In this document: positions 43,895 through 53,220 of the stretch, piece after piece
Position numbering within the stretch: the first letter of the stretch is position 1
How the letters are laid out: the number at the start of each line of letters is the position of its first letter
Assembly (NCBI GenBank): GCA_023443225.1
Contig: JAEZVF010000008.1
Span: forward strand, 25,150 to 89,149
DNA from: Bacillota bacterium
Lineage (GTDB): Bacteria > Bacillota > Clostridia > Lachnospirales > Lachnospiraceae
Direction: 5' to 3'
Length of the DNA stretch: 64,000 nt
Notes under the pieces: generated by a model
What the model was told of the DNA's origin: nothing
Databases searched by the model: none
Seen by the model: the letters and a program-made list of their open reading frames with translations, nothing else
Translations under genes and position numbers: made by a program

Positions 43895-43910
43895 TGCATG
43901 GAGGCATAAT

Positions 43911-45023
43911 ATGAAGAAAAAAGTTTTAATTGTTGATGACTCTGCACTCATGAGAAGAGTGCTTTCTGATATAATTAACTTGGATGAAAGATTTCATGTT
44001 TCTAAAGTCGCTTTCAATGGGTTGGAAGCTTATAATTTACTTGTTAATAATAATGAAGTATTCGATGCCATAATTTTAGATATTAATATGCCTAAGATGA
44101 ATGGATTGGAGTTCTTAAGTGAACTTGACAAAAAGAATATAAAAGCTACTGTCATTATTGTAAGTACGATTGCAAAAGAAGGCGAAATTGAAACCATCCG
44201 CGCATTAGAATTGGGAGCATTTGATTTTATAACAAAACCAGAAAGTTTTTATGACATAAAAAGTGATAGTTTTAAAAATAAAATTATCGACTGTCTGGTG
44301 ATGGCTACAAAATTATATGAGGTTTCGGTAAAGGACATTACTGTCGAAAAACCGAAAGAGACAAAGAATTTGGTTTCCAAGAAAACTGTTCTAAACAAGC
44401 CAATTCGCCCAATTCAGAATAGTACAACAAAAAACACAAAGTTAAACAGGTTACTTGTGATAACCTGTTCGACCGGAGGCCCTAAGGCTCTACAGCAGGT
44501 AGTTCCACATTTACCCGATAATTTAGATTGCAGTGTATTAATAGTGCAGCATATGCCAGAAGGGTTTACATTATCACTTGCTACACGGTTAAACGAATTA
44601 AGCAGGCTTAAGGTAAAGGAAGCAGAACACGGAGATGTCCTCGAAAAAGGTGTTGTGTATTTGGCAAAGGGCGGAAGTCAGATGCGTTTAAAATCATTCA
44701 GAGATGGAAGCTCTAAGTTATTGGTTACCGTTGAAGAAGCTAGGAAAGGTTTGAAACCTTGTGCTGACATCTTATTTGAATCTTTGATTGAATCTGATTT
44801 TGATATGATAACCTGCGTAGTTTTAACTGGTATGGGCAGTGATGGAACGTTAGGAATCAAGCAGCTAAATGAAAAGAAGAATATTTATGTAATTTCACAA
44901 GATGAGGCAAGCTGTACCGTCTACGGAATGCCCAAAGTTATAGCTGAAGCTGGTTTGGTTGATGAGATAGTCCCATTAAATCAAATTGCAGATGCTATTA
45001 TAAAGAACATGGAGGTGCGATAA
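43911..45023 (+). CDS. cheB: Chemotaxis response regulator / methylesterase CheB
   Basis: Removes methyl groups from chemoreceptor glutamates. The receiver domain has Asp9/Asp10 and phospho-acceptor Asp57 in LDINMPKMNG. The C-terminal esterase has its catalytic Ser in CSTGGPKAL, His in VQHMPEGFT and Asp in GMGSDGTLG. The linker is Lys/Asn/Thr-rich. ATG 43911 follows GGAGG; a longer frame overlaps the PilZ gene. 370 residues. cheR is not in this window. Confidence 0.96.
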   Translation: MKKKVLIVDDSALMRRVLSDIINLDERFHVSKVAFNGLEAYNLLVNNNEVFDAIILDINMPKMNGLEFLSELDKKNIKATVIIVSTIAKEGEIETIRALELGAFDFITKPESFYDIKSDSFKNKIIDCLVMATKLYEVSVKDITVEKPKETKNLVSKKTVLNKPIRPIQNSTTKNTKLNRLLVITCSTGGPKALQQVVPHLPDNLDCSVLIVQHMPEGFTLSLATRLNELSRLKVKEAEHGDVLEKGVVYLAKGGSQMRLKSFRDGSSKLLVTVEEARKGLKPCADILFESLIESDFDMITCVVLTGMGSDGTLGIKQLNEKKNIYVISQDEASCTVYGMPKVIAEAGLVDEIVPLNQIADAIIKNMEVR

Positions 45024-45024
45024 A

Positions 45025-47130
45025 ATGGATGTTAGTCAATATTTGGAAATCTTTATCGATGAAACAAAAGAACATTTACAAAGTCTTAACGAGCAATTAT
45101 TAGTTCTAGAAACGGAACCGGACAATGTAGAAACCATTAATGAAATTTTTAGAGCAGCTCATTCGTTAAAAGGAATGGCTGGAACTATGGGCTATAAGAG
45201 AATGCAGCAGATGACCCATGATATGGAGAATTTATTTACTGAAATTCGAAATGGTAAAATGGGTGTTACTGCAGAATTAATTGATGTTCTATTCCGTGGT
45301 CTTGATGCCCTTGAAGCATATTTAAGCAACATTCAGGAGAATGCGGATGAAGGAACCGAAGATAATCATGATATATTAAACCAATTAAATGCAATATTAG
45401 ACAAAGGATTAGGCAAAGTAGCTGTTCAGGACGTTCCGAAAGAAGCATCTCAAACAGAAGTTAGTAATTCTCAAACAGTAAATACTGCTATTGCCTCTCA
45501 AACAGAGGGATTGAAGTATAAAGATTTAGTGTTGGCAGATTATGAAAAGAGAGCAATTTATAAAGCTCATTCTATGGGTATGAATGCATATGGAATGACT
45601 ATTTATATTCAGGAATACTGTATTCTAAAGGCAGCTAGAGCTTTTCTTGTTTTCAAAGCCTTAGAAAACCTTGGTGATATAATTAAATCTCGTCCGGAAG
45701 TTCAGGATATTGAGGATGAAAAATTCGATTTAGATTTTAGTATTATTCTTATAACAAAATCAAGTATTGATAAAGTAAAAAGTGCAGTACTGAGTATCTC
45801 AGAGATTAAAGATGTTGTTATTGAGAATTTAGAGTTAGCTCAAACAGATATCGCTGCACTAAATGTAGATGAAATTGAACAAACTGAACAAAAGCAGGAA
45901 AATGTGAAACGAACCAATGAGATGAATCTGAAAGGGAATACTGCTGCAGCGAAACATGCCAGTAAGCCTGTGGTTAATCGTTCTGTTCGAGTTGATATTG
46001 AAAAATTAGATGTATTAATGAATTTAGTGAGCGAGTTAATCATTGCGAAAAATGGTTTGGTTTCCATTAGTACTACAGATAAGACTACAAAAAATGAGTC
46101 GGGATTCAATGAGCAAATTGAATACCTAGAAAGAGTTACAACTAATCTGCATGAATCTGTAATGAAAGTGCGAATGGTACCAATTGAAAGCGTCGTGAAT
46201 CGTTTCCCAAGAATGATCCGTGACTTATCAAAGAAGTTAAACAAGAAGATGGAATTATATATGACCGGTGAAGAAACGGAGCTTGACCGTACTGTTATTG
46301 ATGAAATTGGAGATCCATTGATGCATTTACTTCGTAATGCGGCTGATCATGGATTGGAAAGTAATGAAGAAAGAATCGCAGCAGGCAAACCGGAGGTTGG
46401 ATCTGTATTCTTAGATGCATACCAAGATGGAAATAATGTTGTGATTGAAGTCAGAGATGATGGATCAGGAATTAATGTTGAAAAAGTTAAGAAAAAAGCT
46501 TTGGATAGGGGAGTAGTTACGGAGGAACAAGCGGAATCCATGACAGATAAGGATTTCATTGATTTACTGTTCAAACCAAGCTTTTCTACAGCCGAAGCTG
46601 TTACAGATGTATCCGGACGTGGTGTGGGTCTAGATGTTGTTAAAACTAAAATTGAAGCTCTTGGTGGCGATATAGAAGCAAAAACTAAATTAGGTGAAGG
46701 CAGTAATTTTATAATCCGATTACCATTAACACTTGCTATTATTCAGGCTTTAATGGTGGAATTAGGACCTGAAAAATATGCAGTTCCGTTAGGATGCATC
46801 CAAACAATTGAAGATGTTATGATATCTGATATTAAATATGTCCATTCAAAAGAGGTAATTAACCTTCGAGGTTCTGTAATTCCGTTAATTCGTTTAGACA
46901 AAGTTTTAGCAGTACCAGAAACCGAGAAGCACTCAGATAATCTTACCGTAGTTATTGTATCAAAAGGTGACAGGTTAGCGGGAATTGTTGTTGATAATCT
47001 AATTGGACAACAAGAAATTGTTATAAAGTCCATTGGTAAATATATTAATAACAATAAGATCATCGGTGGTGCAACCATCTTAGGTGATGGTGAAGTGGCC
47101 CTGATTCTTGACGTAAACACTTTGGTATAA
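45025..47130 (+). CDS. cheA: Chemotaxis histidine kinase CheA
   Basis: Cytoplasmic kinase of the receptor array. The P1 Hpt domain has phospho-His46 in RAAHSLKGMAG. A P2-like region spans about 170-275, and P3 dimerisation begins near VDIEKLDVLMNLVSELI. The P4 ATPase has the N box DPLMHLLRNAADHGLE, G1 DDGSGI and G2 GRGVGLDVV. The P5 CheW-like domain ends the protein (about 565-700). 701 residues. GGAGGTG precedes the ATG, one base after the cheB stop. Confidence 0.98.
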   Translation: MDVSQYLEIFIDETKEHLQSLNEQLLVLETEPDNVETINEIFRAAHSLKGMAGTMGYKRMQQMTHDMENLFTEIRNGKMGVTAELIDVLFRGLDALEAYLSNIQENADEGTEDNHDILNQLNAILDKGLGKVAVQDVPKEASQTEVSNSQTVNTAIASQTEGLKYKDLVLADYEKRAIYKAHSMGMNAYGMTIYIQEYCILKAARAFLVFKALENLGDIIKSRPEVQDIEDEKFDLDFSIILITKSSIDKVKSAVLSISEIKDVVIENLELAQTDIAALNVDEIEQTEQKQENVKRTNEMNLKGNTAAAKHASKPVVNRSVRVDIEKLDVLMNLVSELIIAKNGLVSISTTDKTTKNESGFNEQIEYLERVTTNLHESVMKVRMVPIESVVNRFPRMIRDLSKKLNKKMELYMTGEETELDRTVIDEIGDPLMHLLRNAADHGLESNEERIAAGKPEVGSVFLDAYQDGNNVVIEVRDDGSGINVEKVKKKALDRGVVTEEQAESMTDKDFIDLLFKPSFSTAEAVTDVSGRGVGLDVVKTKIEALGGDIEAKTKLGEGSNFIIRLPLTLAIIQALMVELGPEKYAVPLGCIQTIEDVMISDIKYVHSKEVINLRGSVIPLIRLDKVLAVPETEKHSDNLTVVIVSKGDRLAGIVVDNLIGQQEIVIKSIGKYINNNKIIGGATILGDGEVALILDVNTLV

Positions 47131-47196
47131 AAATAAGTGAGAGAACAGCCATTTTACGTCTGGTATTAAGTCGTTGGTGGCAGGATGGAGGAAGTT

Positions 47197-47655
47197 ATGG
47201 AAGCGAATTACAGTACAATGGATTTGAAACAATACATAGTTGTTAATATTGGTAATGAGCAATATGGCATAGATATACAATATGTTGATAATATCGTCAG
47301 AATGCAGAGAATTACCAGAGTTCCAAAAGCACAACATTTCTTTAAAGGGGTAATAAACCTTCGTGGTGAAATTATTCCTGTTATGAGCATACGTTTAAAA
47401 TTCGGTTTGGAAGAGGATGTTTTTACAAATGCAACAAGAATTATTATTATCAAAGTAGAACCACAATATGCGATAGGTATTATCGTGGATGAAGTGAAAG
47501 AGGTAGTGACATTAGAAGAAAGCACTATAGAAAAAGTAACAAATAGTGCTGTGCAGGATAAATATGGTTACTTAAGCGGCATAGGAAAGCATAATGATAG
47601 CTTGATTTCTTTATTAAATATATCATCTGTCATTATCGAAAAAGAAAACAATTAA
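47197..47655 (+). CDS. cheW: Chemotaxis coupling protein CheW
   Basis: Links CheA to chemoreceptors; 152 residues of one CheW/P5 domain with YGIDIQYVDNIVR, VINLRGEIIPVMSIRLKFG and IVDEVKEVVTL. ATG 47197 follows GGAGG by five bases; ATG 47185 overlaps that site. The C-terminus GYLSGIGKHNDSLISLLNI is typical. Confidence 0.96.
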   Translation: MEANYSTMDLKQYIVVNIGNEQYGIDIQYVDNIVRMQRITRVPKAQHFFKGVINLRGEIIPVMSIRLKFGLEEDVFTNATRIIIIKVEPQYAIGIIVDEVKEVVTLEESTIEKVTNSAVQDKYGYLSGIGKHNDSLISLLNISSVIIEKENN

Positions 47656-47667
47656 GGAGTGTTGAAG

Positions 47668-48285
47668 TTGTCAAATATAAACTTGGACCAAATGGATAGT
47701 ATGCAGTTTGATGTTTTAAAAGAAATTGGGAACATCGGCGCGGGGAATGCAACTACAGCCTTATCGACATTAATAAATGGTAAGGTTGACATGTGCGTTC
47801 CAACGGTTGCATTGCTTGAATTCAAAGAATTATCGGATATGGTAGGTGGAGCTGAGAATATTGTTGTAGGTATTTTGATCACCCTGGAAGGGGAAATCAA
47901 TGGTATGATGATGTTTATGTTAGAACAGGTTTCTGCTCATCATCTATTAGATTTATTAATGGGTAGTTCTACAAATAGTGAAGATGATTTTTCGGAAATG
48001 GAGTTATCTGCATTAAAGGAAATTGGAAATATTATTGCCGGGGCTTATTTGACTTCTCTATCAACACTGACAAACATAAGAATCGAATCCAGTGTGCCTT
48101 ATATGGCAATCGATATGGCGGGAGCTATATTAAGTGTTCCAGCAATTGAATTTGGTAAACTTGGCGATAAAGCACTTATTATTGAGACAAAGTTTTTAAA
48201 GAATGAGTCTGATGTAAATGGTTATTTCATATTAATACCTACGCTTGAGTCATATGAGGTAATATTGAAGTCTCTAGGGTTGTAG
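47668..48285 (+). CDS. cheC: CheY-P phosphatase CheC
   Basis: Dephosphorylates CheY-P and is stimulated by CheD. Both phosphatase helices are present: DVLKEIGNIGAGNATTAL and SALKEIGNIIAGAYLTSL, each with E-x2-N. 205 residues. The start is TTG 47668, eight bases after AAGGAG; GTG 47659 and TTG 47662 are too close to that site. With FliY it gives two CheY-P phosphatases in one operon. Confidence 0.94.
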   Translation: MSNINLDQMDSMQFDVLKEIGNIGAGNATTALSTLINGKVDMCVPTVALLEFKELSDMVGGAENIVVGILITLEGEINGMMMFMLEQVSAHHLLDLLMGSSTNSEDDFSEMELSALKEIGNIIAGAYLTSLSTLTNIRIESSVPYMAIDMAGAILSVPAIEFGKLGDKALIIETKFLKNESDVNGYFILIPTLESYEVILKSLGL

Positions 48286-48298
48286 GTGGGGTATGAAC

Positions 48299-48775
48299 AT
48301 GATAAAAGTTGGAATGGCAGACTTAAATGTGTGTATGGCACCAGATGCGCTTACAACATTAGGATTAGGATCTTGCGTTGGAATCGTTTTATACGATTCC
48401 TTAAGCAAGACAGCAGGTATGGTACATGTTATGTTACCAGACAGCACAAAGATTCGAAACAATGAAAATAAAGCAAAATTTGCGGACACAGGTATCGATG
48501 CATTAATTGAAAGATTATTACAAATTGGAGCCAACCGTAATCGACTTATTGCTAAGATTGCAGGAGGAGCACAAATGTTTGCTTTTAGTGCTAATAGTGA
48601 AATGCTCCGTATTGGTGAACGTAATATTGAGGCTAGTAAAGAAAAACTGAAAAGTCTAGGTATTCGCATTTTGGCAGAAGATACTGGATTAAATTTTGGA
48701 CGTACCATAGAATTTTATCCGGATACTGGTGAACTCTATGTAAAATCGGTTGGAAAACCTTTGAAAGTCATTTAG
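48299..48775 (+). CDS. cheD: Chemoreceptor glutamine deamidase CheD
   Basis: Deamidates receptor glutamines and binds CheC. The catalytic residues Thr20, Cys26 (GLGSCVGI) and His43 (MVHVMLP) are at the positions known for Thermotoga CheD. 158 residues. ATG 48299 is nine bases from AGGTGG; ATG 48293 would add only MN and lies too close. It directly follows cheC, as in Bacillus-type adaptation systems. Confidence 0.94.
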   Translation: MIKVGMADLNVCMAPDALTTLGLGSCVGIVLYDSLSKTAGMVHVMLPDSTKIRNNENKAKFADTGIDALIERLLQIGANRNRLIAKIAGGAQMFAFSANSEMLRIGERNIEASKEKLKSLGIRILAEDTGLNFGRTIEFYPDTGELYVKSVGKPLKVI

Positions 48776-48817
48776 ATATTGCTGTTAGGGGTTTATTTAT
48801 TATAAGAGGGTGAACAT

Positions 48818-49129
48818 ATGCAAAGAAAATATATAGCACCAGCAATTATGTTAATTGCAGGTGCAGCTGCAAGTATAATCAATATCATAAATAAAGTGGA
48901 GCTTATCGACTTTCTTAAGACTTTATTACTAGTATTAGTATTATTTTATATTCTTGGGCTAATTGTTACTGCCATTATTACAAAAGTAACAAGTAATGAA
49001 AAGCAAACAGCAAAAGAAAAAGAAGAATATCCTGACGAGAATGATAAACATCCTGACGAGAATAAAAAACATGATGAACCGCTACAATCTACTGAAAGTC
49101 AGCAAAATGAGGAAAGTATGGAAGAATAA
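48818..49129 (+). CDS. Small two-helix membrane protein of unknown function
   Basis: A 103-residue protein between cheD and sigD. Two hydrophobic helices (about residues 6-25 and 32-58) are followed by a very hydrophilic Glu/Lys/Asn/Asp tail that includes a short repeat, PDENDKHPDENKKH. No family was recognised with certainty. Its place in the operon suggests an accessory motility role; similar small proteins occur at this spot in other Lachnospiraceae, but this is from memory and not checked. GAGGGTGA precedes the ATG. Confidence 0.75.
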   Translation: MQRKYIAPAIMLIAGAAASIINIINKVELIDFLKTLLLVLVLFYILGLIVTAIITKVTSNEKQTAKEKEEYPDENDKHPDENKKHDEPLQSTESQQNEESMEE

Positions 49130-49149
49130 GTATTAAAGGAGCATTATTT

Positions 49150-49917
49150 ATGAATGACGAAAGCAGAGTGAAACTTTGGGATGATTATAGTAAAGTAAAA
49201 TCTACTGAAGTGCGTGAGAAAATCATTATTGAATATGCCAACTTAGTAAAAATTGTAGCAGGTCGATTAAGCATGTATTTAGGTAGTAACGTGGAATATG
49301 ATGATTTGGTAGGTTATGGAGTATTTGGATTAATCGATGCAGTTGACAAGTTTGACTATAGTAAAGGTGTAAAATTTGAAACCTATGCTAGCTTTCGGAT
49401 ACGTGGAGCCATTTTAGACGAAATACGAAAAATGGATTGGATACCAAGGACATTAAGACAAAAACAGAAAAAAATCGATGCTGCATATCAAAAGATAGAA
49501 CTTGAACATGGAAGAATAGCTTCCAATGAAGAAGTTGCAAATGAATTGGAGATATCTGTTGAAGAGTTTGATGCTTGGCAGATTCAAACAAATGTTTCGA
49601 ATCTCTTATCCTTAGATGAATATATGGAACAAGGTAGTGAAGTTAAAATGGAATCCAGCCTTAGTGCGGTGTATGATTCGCCAGAACGGGTGGTGGAAAA
49701 GCAAGAATTAAAACAAATTTTGATAAATGCACTTGAATTACTAACAGAGAAAGAAAAGAAGGTTATTGTATTATATTATTATGAAGATTTAACTTTGAAA
49801 GAAATCAGTTGCATATTGGAGGTTTCGGAATCCAGAGTATCACAAATACACACCAAAGCTTTACAAAAGATGAGAATAAAGTTAGGTAGTAATATTGATA
49901 TCTTAATGAGTGTTTAG
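49150..49917 (+). CDS. sigD: RNA polymerase sigma factor SigD/FliA (WhiG family)
   Basis: Sigma factor for late flagellar, motor and chemoreceptor genes. Region 2 (YDDLVGYGVFGLIDAVDKFDYSKGVKFETYASFRIRGAILDEIRKMDWIPR) is diagnostic of the FliA/SigD group. Region 3 begins near RTLRQKQKKID, and region 4 has LKEISCILEVSESRVSQIHTKAL. 255 residues. AAAGGAG precedes the ATG. As in Bacillus it lies near the operon end, so its amount depends on full-length transcription. FlgM is not in this window. Confidence 0.97.
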   Translation: MNDESRVKLWDDYSKVKSTEVREKIIIEYANLVKIVAGRLSMYLGSNVEYDDLVGYGVFGLIDAVDKFDYSKGVKFETYASFRIRGAILDEIRKMDWIPRTLRQKQKKIDAAYQKIELEHGRIASNEEVANELEISVEEFDAWQIQTNVSNLLSLDEYMEQGSEVKMESSLSAVYDSPERVVEKQELKQILINALELLTEKEKKVIVLYYYEDLTLKEISCILEVSESRVSQIHTKALQKMRIKLGSNIDILMSV

Positions 49918-49951
49918 AAGATGTTTTAGTTGCAAACACAGAGGAGGGGCT

Positions 49952-51556
49952 ATGGAAAGTAGAAATGGATATTTTCAATTAGTTACAAAAGCAGATGGTA
50001 CCTATCTAAGACTGTATCCGGCAGTTCATGATGGTCGCCCGGTTTCCTACGATGAAGTTAATAACTATTTGGTGGATAAGAAATTGTACGATTATGATAT
50101 TAAAGCTTTAGGGAGTGCAATTTCAAACTTAAAAGATCAACAGATAGATATTAAGCTGTTTTCAACTCAAATTCTTCCCGAAAATGAATATGTTAAGATA
50201 CAGATAACGCCGGATAAGATGCAAGTAGTAGGTAGATTTTATCCTCCATCTTTAGACGGACAATTAATGAATGAAAATGAAATCATGAATAGTTTAATAA
50301 AATCTGGTGTAAAGTATGGAATCGATAAAGATAGTATTAATTCTTTTTTACGGTCTAGAAGATATTGTGAAGATATTATATTAGCGAAAGGTACCAATCC
50401 GGAGGAAGGTAGTGATGCGGTAATAACGTATCATTTTAATACGGATAATACATTAAAACCAAAAAGCAATGAAGATGGTTCCGTTGATTTTCATCAGTTA
50501 GACATGATAAGTCCAACTAAGAAAGGGGATGTATTGGCCACTTTAGTACCATCCGTTCCAGGAAAAGCAGGAATGGATGTTTTTGGAATTGCGACACAGC
50601 CTAAAAAAGTTGTTAGTAAAATTTTACGACATGGAAAAGACATACATCTATCTGAAGATGGTTTAACTATGTATTCAGATGTTGATGGGCATGTAGTTTT
50701 AACCGACAACAGGGTTTTTGTAGCTAATACATATGAGGTATTTGGAGATGTTGATGCATCTACTGGAGACATTGTTTATGAAGGTAATGTGACGGTGAAA
50801 GGAAATGTAAACAGTGGTTATTCCATCGAAGCCAAGGGAGATATTATTGTTAATGGTGTTGTTGAAGGTGCTATCCTGAAGGCCGGCGGTCAGATCATAC
50901 TAAAACGAGGAATGCAGGGCATGAGCAAAGGAAGAATGGAAGCTAGGGGTAACATCATTACAAAATTCATAGAAAATGCAGAAGTGAAGGCTGGTGGATA
51001 TATCACAACAGAAGCTATTATGCATAGTAGAGTATCGGCTCAGGGAGAAATTACGGTAGGTGGTAAAAAAGGATTTATTACCGGTGGAGAAATCCGCTCT
51101 ACTTCCTCCATTACAGTTAAAACAGCAGGTTCTACCATGGGAACAAGTACATTATTAGAAGTAGGTACGGATCCTGTATTTATGGATGAATATCGGGAAC
51201 TAGAGAAAAAGATTTTGGATATGAAAATGGATAGAGATAAGATACTACCTATCTTAGATACATACAAAAAGAAATTAGTTTCTGGCGAAAAATTAGCTCA
51301 GGATAAGTTAGACTTTGTCCGGACATTAACTCAGAAATGTATCACGATTAATGACACACTTCAGAGTGCAATGAGTGAATATGATAAACTGAAATTTTTA
51401 TTAAATAGTAATGAAAGCGGTTGTATCCGCGTGCAAAACATTGCCTATCCAGGTGTAAAGATTACGATTTCAAATGTTAATTATTTTGTTCGGAATGAAA
51501 TTCATTATACCAGATTTGTTCGTGATAAGGCAGATATCAAACTTATAGGTCTTTAA
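49952..51556 (+). CDS. FapA family protein (DUF342)
   Basis: Large cytoplasmic protein of 534 residues with the FapA/DUF342 architecture. An N-terminal mixed region is followed by a beta-helix-like array rich in Gly/Val (about 270-400; TGDIVYEGNVTVKGNVNSGYSIEAKGDI and similar rungs). A C-terminal coiled coil (about 415-480) and a short beta end complete it. FapA proteins are linked to flagellar assembly or to sensor-kinase inhibition in vibrios; the Firmicute role is unknown. ATG 49952 follows GAGGAGGGG. It occupies the place of ylxF-adjacent orphan genes in related operons. Confidence 0.85.
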   Translation: MESRNGYFQLVTKADGTYLRLYPAVHDGRPVSYDEVNNYLVDKKLYDYDIKALGSAISNLKDQQIDIKLFSTQILPENEYVKIQITPDKMQVVGRFYPPSLDGQLMNENEIMNSLIKSGVKYGIDKDSINSFLRSRRYCEDIILAKGTNPEEGSDAVITYHFNTDNTLKPKSNEDGSVDFHQLDMISPTKKGDVLATLVPSVPGKAGMDVFGIATQPKKVVSKILRHGKDIHLSEDGLTMYSDVDGHVVLTDNRVFVANTYEVFGDVDASTGDIVYEGNVTVKGNVNSGYSIEAKGDIIVNGVVEGAILKAGGQIILKRGMQGMSKGRMEARGNIITKFIENAEVKAGGYITTEAIMHSRVSAQGEITVGGKKGFITGGEIRSTSSITVKTAGSTMGTSTLLEVGTDPVFMDEYRELEKKILDMKMDRDKILPILDTYKKKLVSGEKLAQDKLDFVRTLTQKCITINDTLQSAMSEYDKLKFLLNSNESGCIRVQNIAYPGVKITISNVNYFVRNEIHYTRFVRDKADIKLIGL

Positions 51557-51570
51557 GAGGAGGGATTCTT

Positions 51571-51888
51571 ATGTCAATAACACCAATCGAGATTGCGGCA
51601 ATGGCACCAAAATCACAAGAGGTATCTTATTACAGACATCAGGAAAGCCAAAGACCCATGAATGAACAGGCTCAGATTAATCATCAACAGCATAATCAGA
51701 TACAACAAAATAATCGCCAAACAGTAAAAACAACAAAAAGTGAAAACAATGAATATCGTTATGATGCAAAAGAAAAAGGCAATACTTCTTATTCCGGAAA
51801 TCAAAAAAAGAAGAAAAAAGAAAAAGAGGCAGATAAATTAATGTCTAAGAACAGTTTGCATTCCGGAACCATCGATATAAAAATATAA
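51571..51888 (+). CDS. Hypothetical Gln/Lys-rich protein
   Basis: A 105-residue low-complexity protein. The middle is rich in Gln, His and Asn, then a basic stretch of Lys/Glu follows, and it ends LHSGTIDIKI. No family recognised. The conserved-looking N-terminus (ITPIEIAAMAPKSQEVS) and hydrophobic C-terminal peptide, joined by a disordered middle, suggest a short adaptor. GAGGAGGG precedes the ATG. It sits between fapA and the DUF6115 gene in the same operon. Confidence 0.7.
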   Translation: MSITPIEIAAMAPKSQEVSYYRHQESQRPMNEQAQINHQQHNQIQQNNRQTVKTTKSENNEYRYDAKEKGNTSYSGNQKKKKKEKEADKLMSKNSLHSGTIDIKI

Positions 51889-51902
51889 CAGGAGATAATG
51901 AA

Positions 51903-52553
51903 ATGACACTTTTAGAAATATTTTTAATCCTTTTCGGAGTCGGAATTATATTAATTAGCTGCTTTTTAGTTGATAGATCATCCGTCCGGGAGACTGTGAT
52001 ATCCTCTAATGGAAGCATTTTAGGGCAAGAATTTTTGACCGCGGCTGATGAGGCACAGATAAAAGAACAAATAGATACCATGATTCGAGATGCCGTGCAA
52101 GAAACAGTATGGAAGACAGAAGATGAATTAAGCAAATTATCAAATGAAAAGATAATTGCGGTCGATGATTTTTCAAAGCAAATTATTGAAAAGATTAGTC
52201 AGAATCATGAAGAAGTAGTTTTTTTATATAATATGTTAAATGAAAAAGACAGTGATATTAAGAATACTGTCCGGAAATTAGAAAATGTAAGCGAAAAATT
52301 AAAGGCAAAAACAATAACTACCAAAGCCAAAAAAGAAAATGTTGTTACAGAGATTTCTCCAATAAAACCAAAAACTGAATTGGATCAATCCAATCAGATT
52401 GTCAACCATTCACCAGAAGAAATGAGTGAGAACAATAACGATAAAATCCTAGAGCTTTATAAGCAAGGAAACTCAATTGTTGAAATATCTAAGAATCTCG
52501 AAATTGGACAGGGTGAAGTAAAATTGGTTCTTGATTTGTTTCAGGATCAATAA
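51903..52553 (+). CDS. DUF6115-like membrane-anchored protein
   Basis: A 216-residue protein with an N-terminal membrane helix (about residues 2-22). A long coiled-coil region rich in Glu/Lys follows (about 45-140), and then a C-terminal helix-turn-helix-like motif: ILELYKQGNSIVEISKNLEIGQGEVKLVLDL. That C-terminus is the mark of the DUF6115 group found at the ends of clostridial flagellar operons. The membrane anchor makes classical DNA regulation unlikely, and function is unknown. GGAGAT precedes the ATG. Confidence 0.75.
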   Translation: MTLLEIFLILFGVGIILISCFLVDRSSVRETVISSNGSILGQEFLTAADEAQIKEQIDTMIRDAVQETVWKTEDELSKLSNEKIIAVDDFSKQIIEKISQNHEEVVFLYNMLNEKDSDIKNTVRKLENVSEKLKAKTITTKAKKENVVTEISPIKPKTELDQSNQIVNHSPEEMSENNNDKILELYKQGNSIVEISKNLEIGQGEVKLVLDLFQDQ

Positions 52554-52608
52554 AGTATTTTGCAAGTAAAAAATGTAAGAAATTATCGGAAAGGTTAGAC
52601 TGAGAGAT

Positions 52609-53217
52609 ATGAAATTAAAGTACTACATGAGAGGCTTAGGTATCGGAATTATATTAACTACTATAATATTATCCATCTCATTTCACTCCTCCTCAAATAT
52701 CCAGTTATCGGATGAAGAAATCATAAAAAGGGCGGAAGAACTTGGAATGATAAGTAATGAGAAAGAAAATCCTGACGAAATATTGAAGACTTCTTCTGAA
52801 GCAGCAGATAATAATGAAACAATGGATACGATAGAGGATAACAAACAGGAAGACGCACAAACTTCAGAGCCGACTGAGGATCAAACAAAAGAAGAGATGG
52901 AAGCTGAAACAATAGAAGAAATTTCAGATGAAACAAAAGAAATTAGCGAGGGCACAGGTAATAGTGATACCCGGGAACAGCCGGAACAAGTAGATGAAAG
53001 TACACAACAAGACCTTACGGTAGCTATTGAAATAAAGGAAGGTATGACTTCAGAAGATGTTGCATCCTTGTTTAAGAATTATGGCGTAGTAAAAGATTAT
53101 AAACATTTTAATCAATATATGGTTGAAAATGGATATTCAAAGATCATAAATTATGGGTTATTTGAATTACCATTAGATGCAAGCTATGAGCAAATTGCAG
53201 ATGTAATTATAAGATAA
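52609..53217 (+). CDS. Membrane-anchored protein with MltG-like LysM-type domain, no transglycosylase core
   Basis: A 202-residue protein. An N-terminal membrane helix (about 8-26) is followed by a strongly acidic Glu/Thr/Asp linker (about 50-135). The last 60 residues resemble the N-terminal LysM-like subdomain of endolytic transglycosylase MltG/YceG (IKEGMTSEDVASLFKNYGVV; FNQYMVENGY; ELPLDASYEQIADVI). The catalytic MltG domain is absent. It may bind peptidoglycan beside the flagellum; this is inference. The ribosome site is weak (GAGAG). It is the last intact gene of the flagellar run. Confidence 0.7.
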   Translation: MKLKYYMRGLGIGIILTTIILSISFHSSSNIQLSDEEIIKRAEELGMISNEKENPDEILKTSSEAADNNETMDTIEDNKQEDAQTSEPTEDQTKEEMEAETIEEISDETKEISEGTGNSDTREQPEQVDESTQQDLTVAIEIKEGMTSEDVASLFKNYGVVKDYKHFNQYMVENGYSKIINYGLFELPLDASYEQIADVIIR

Positions 53218-53220
53218 TTA

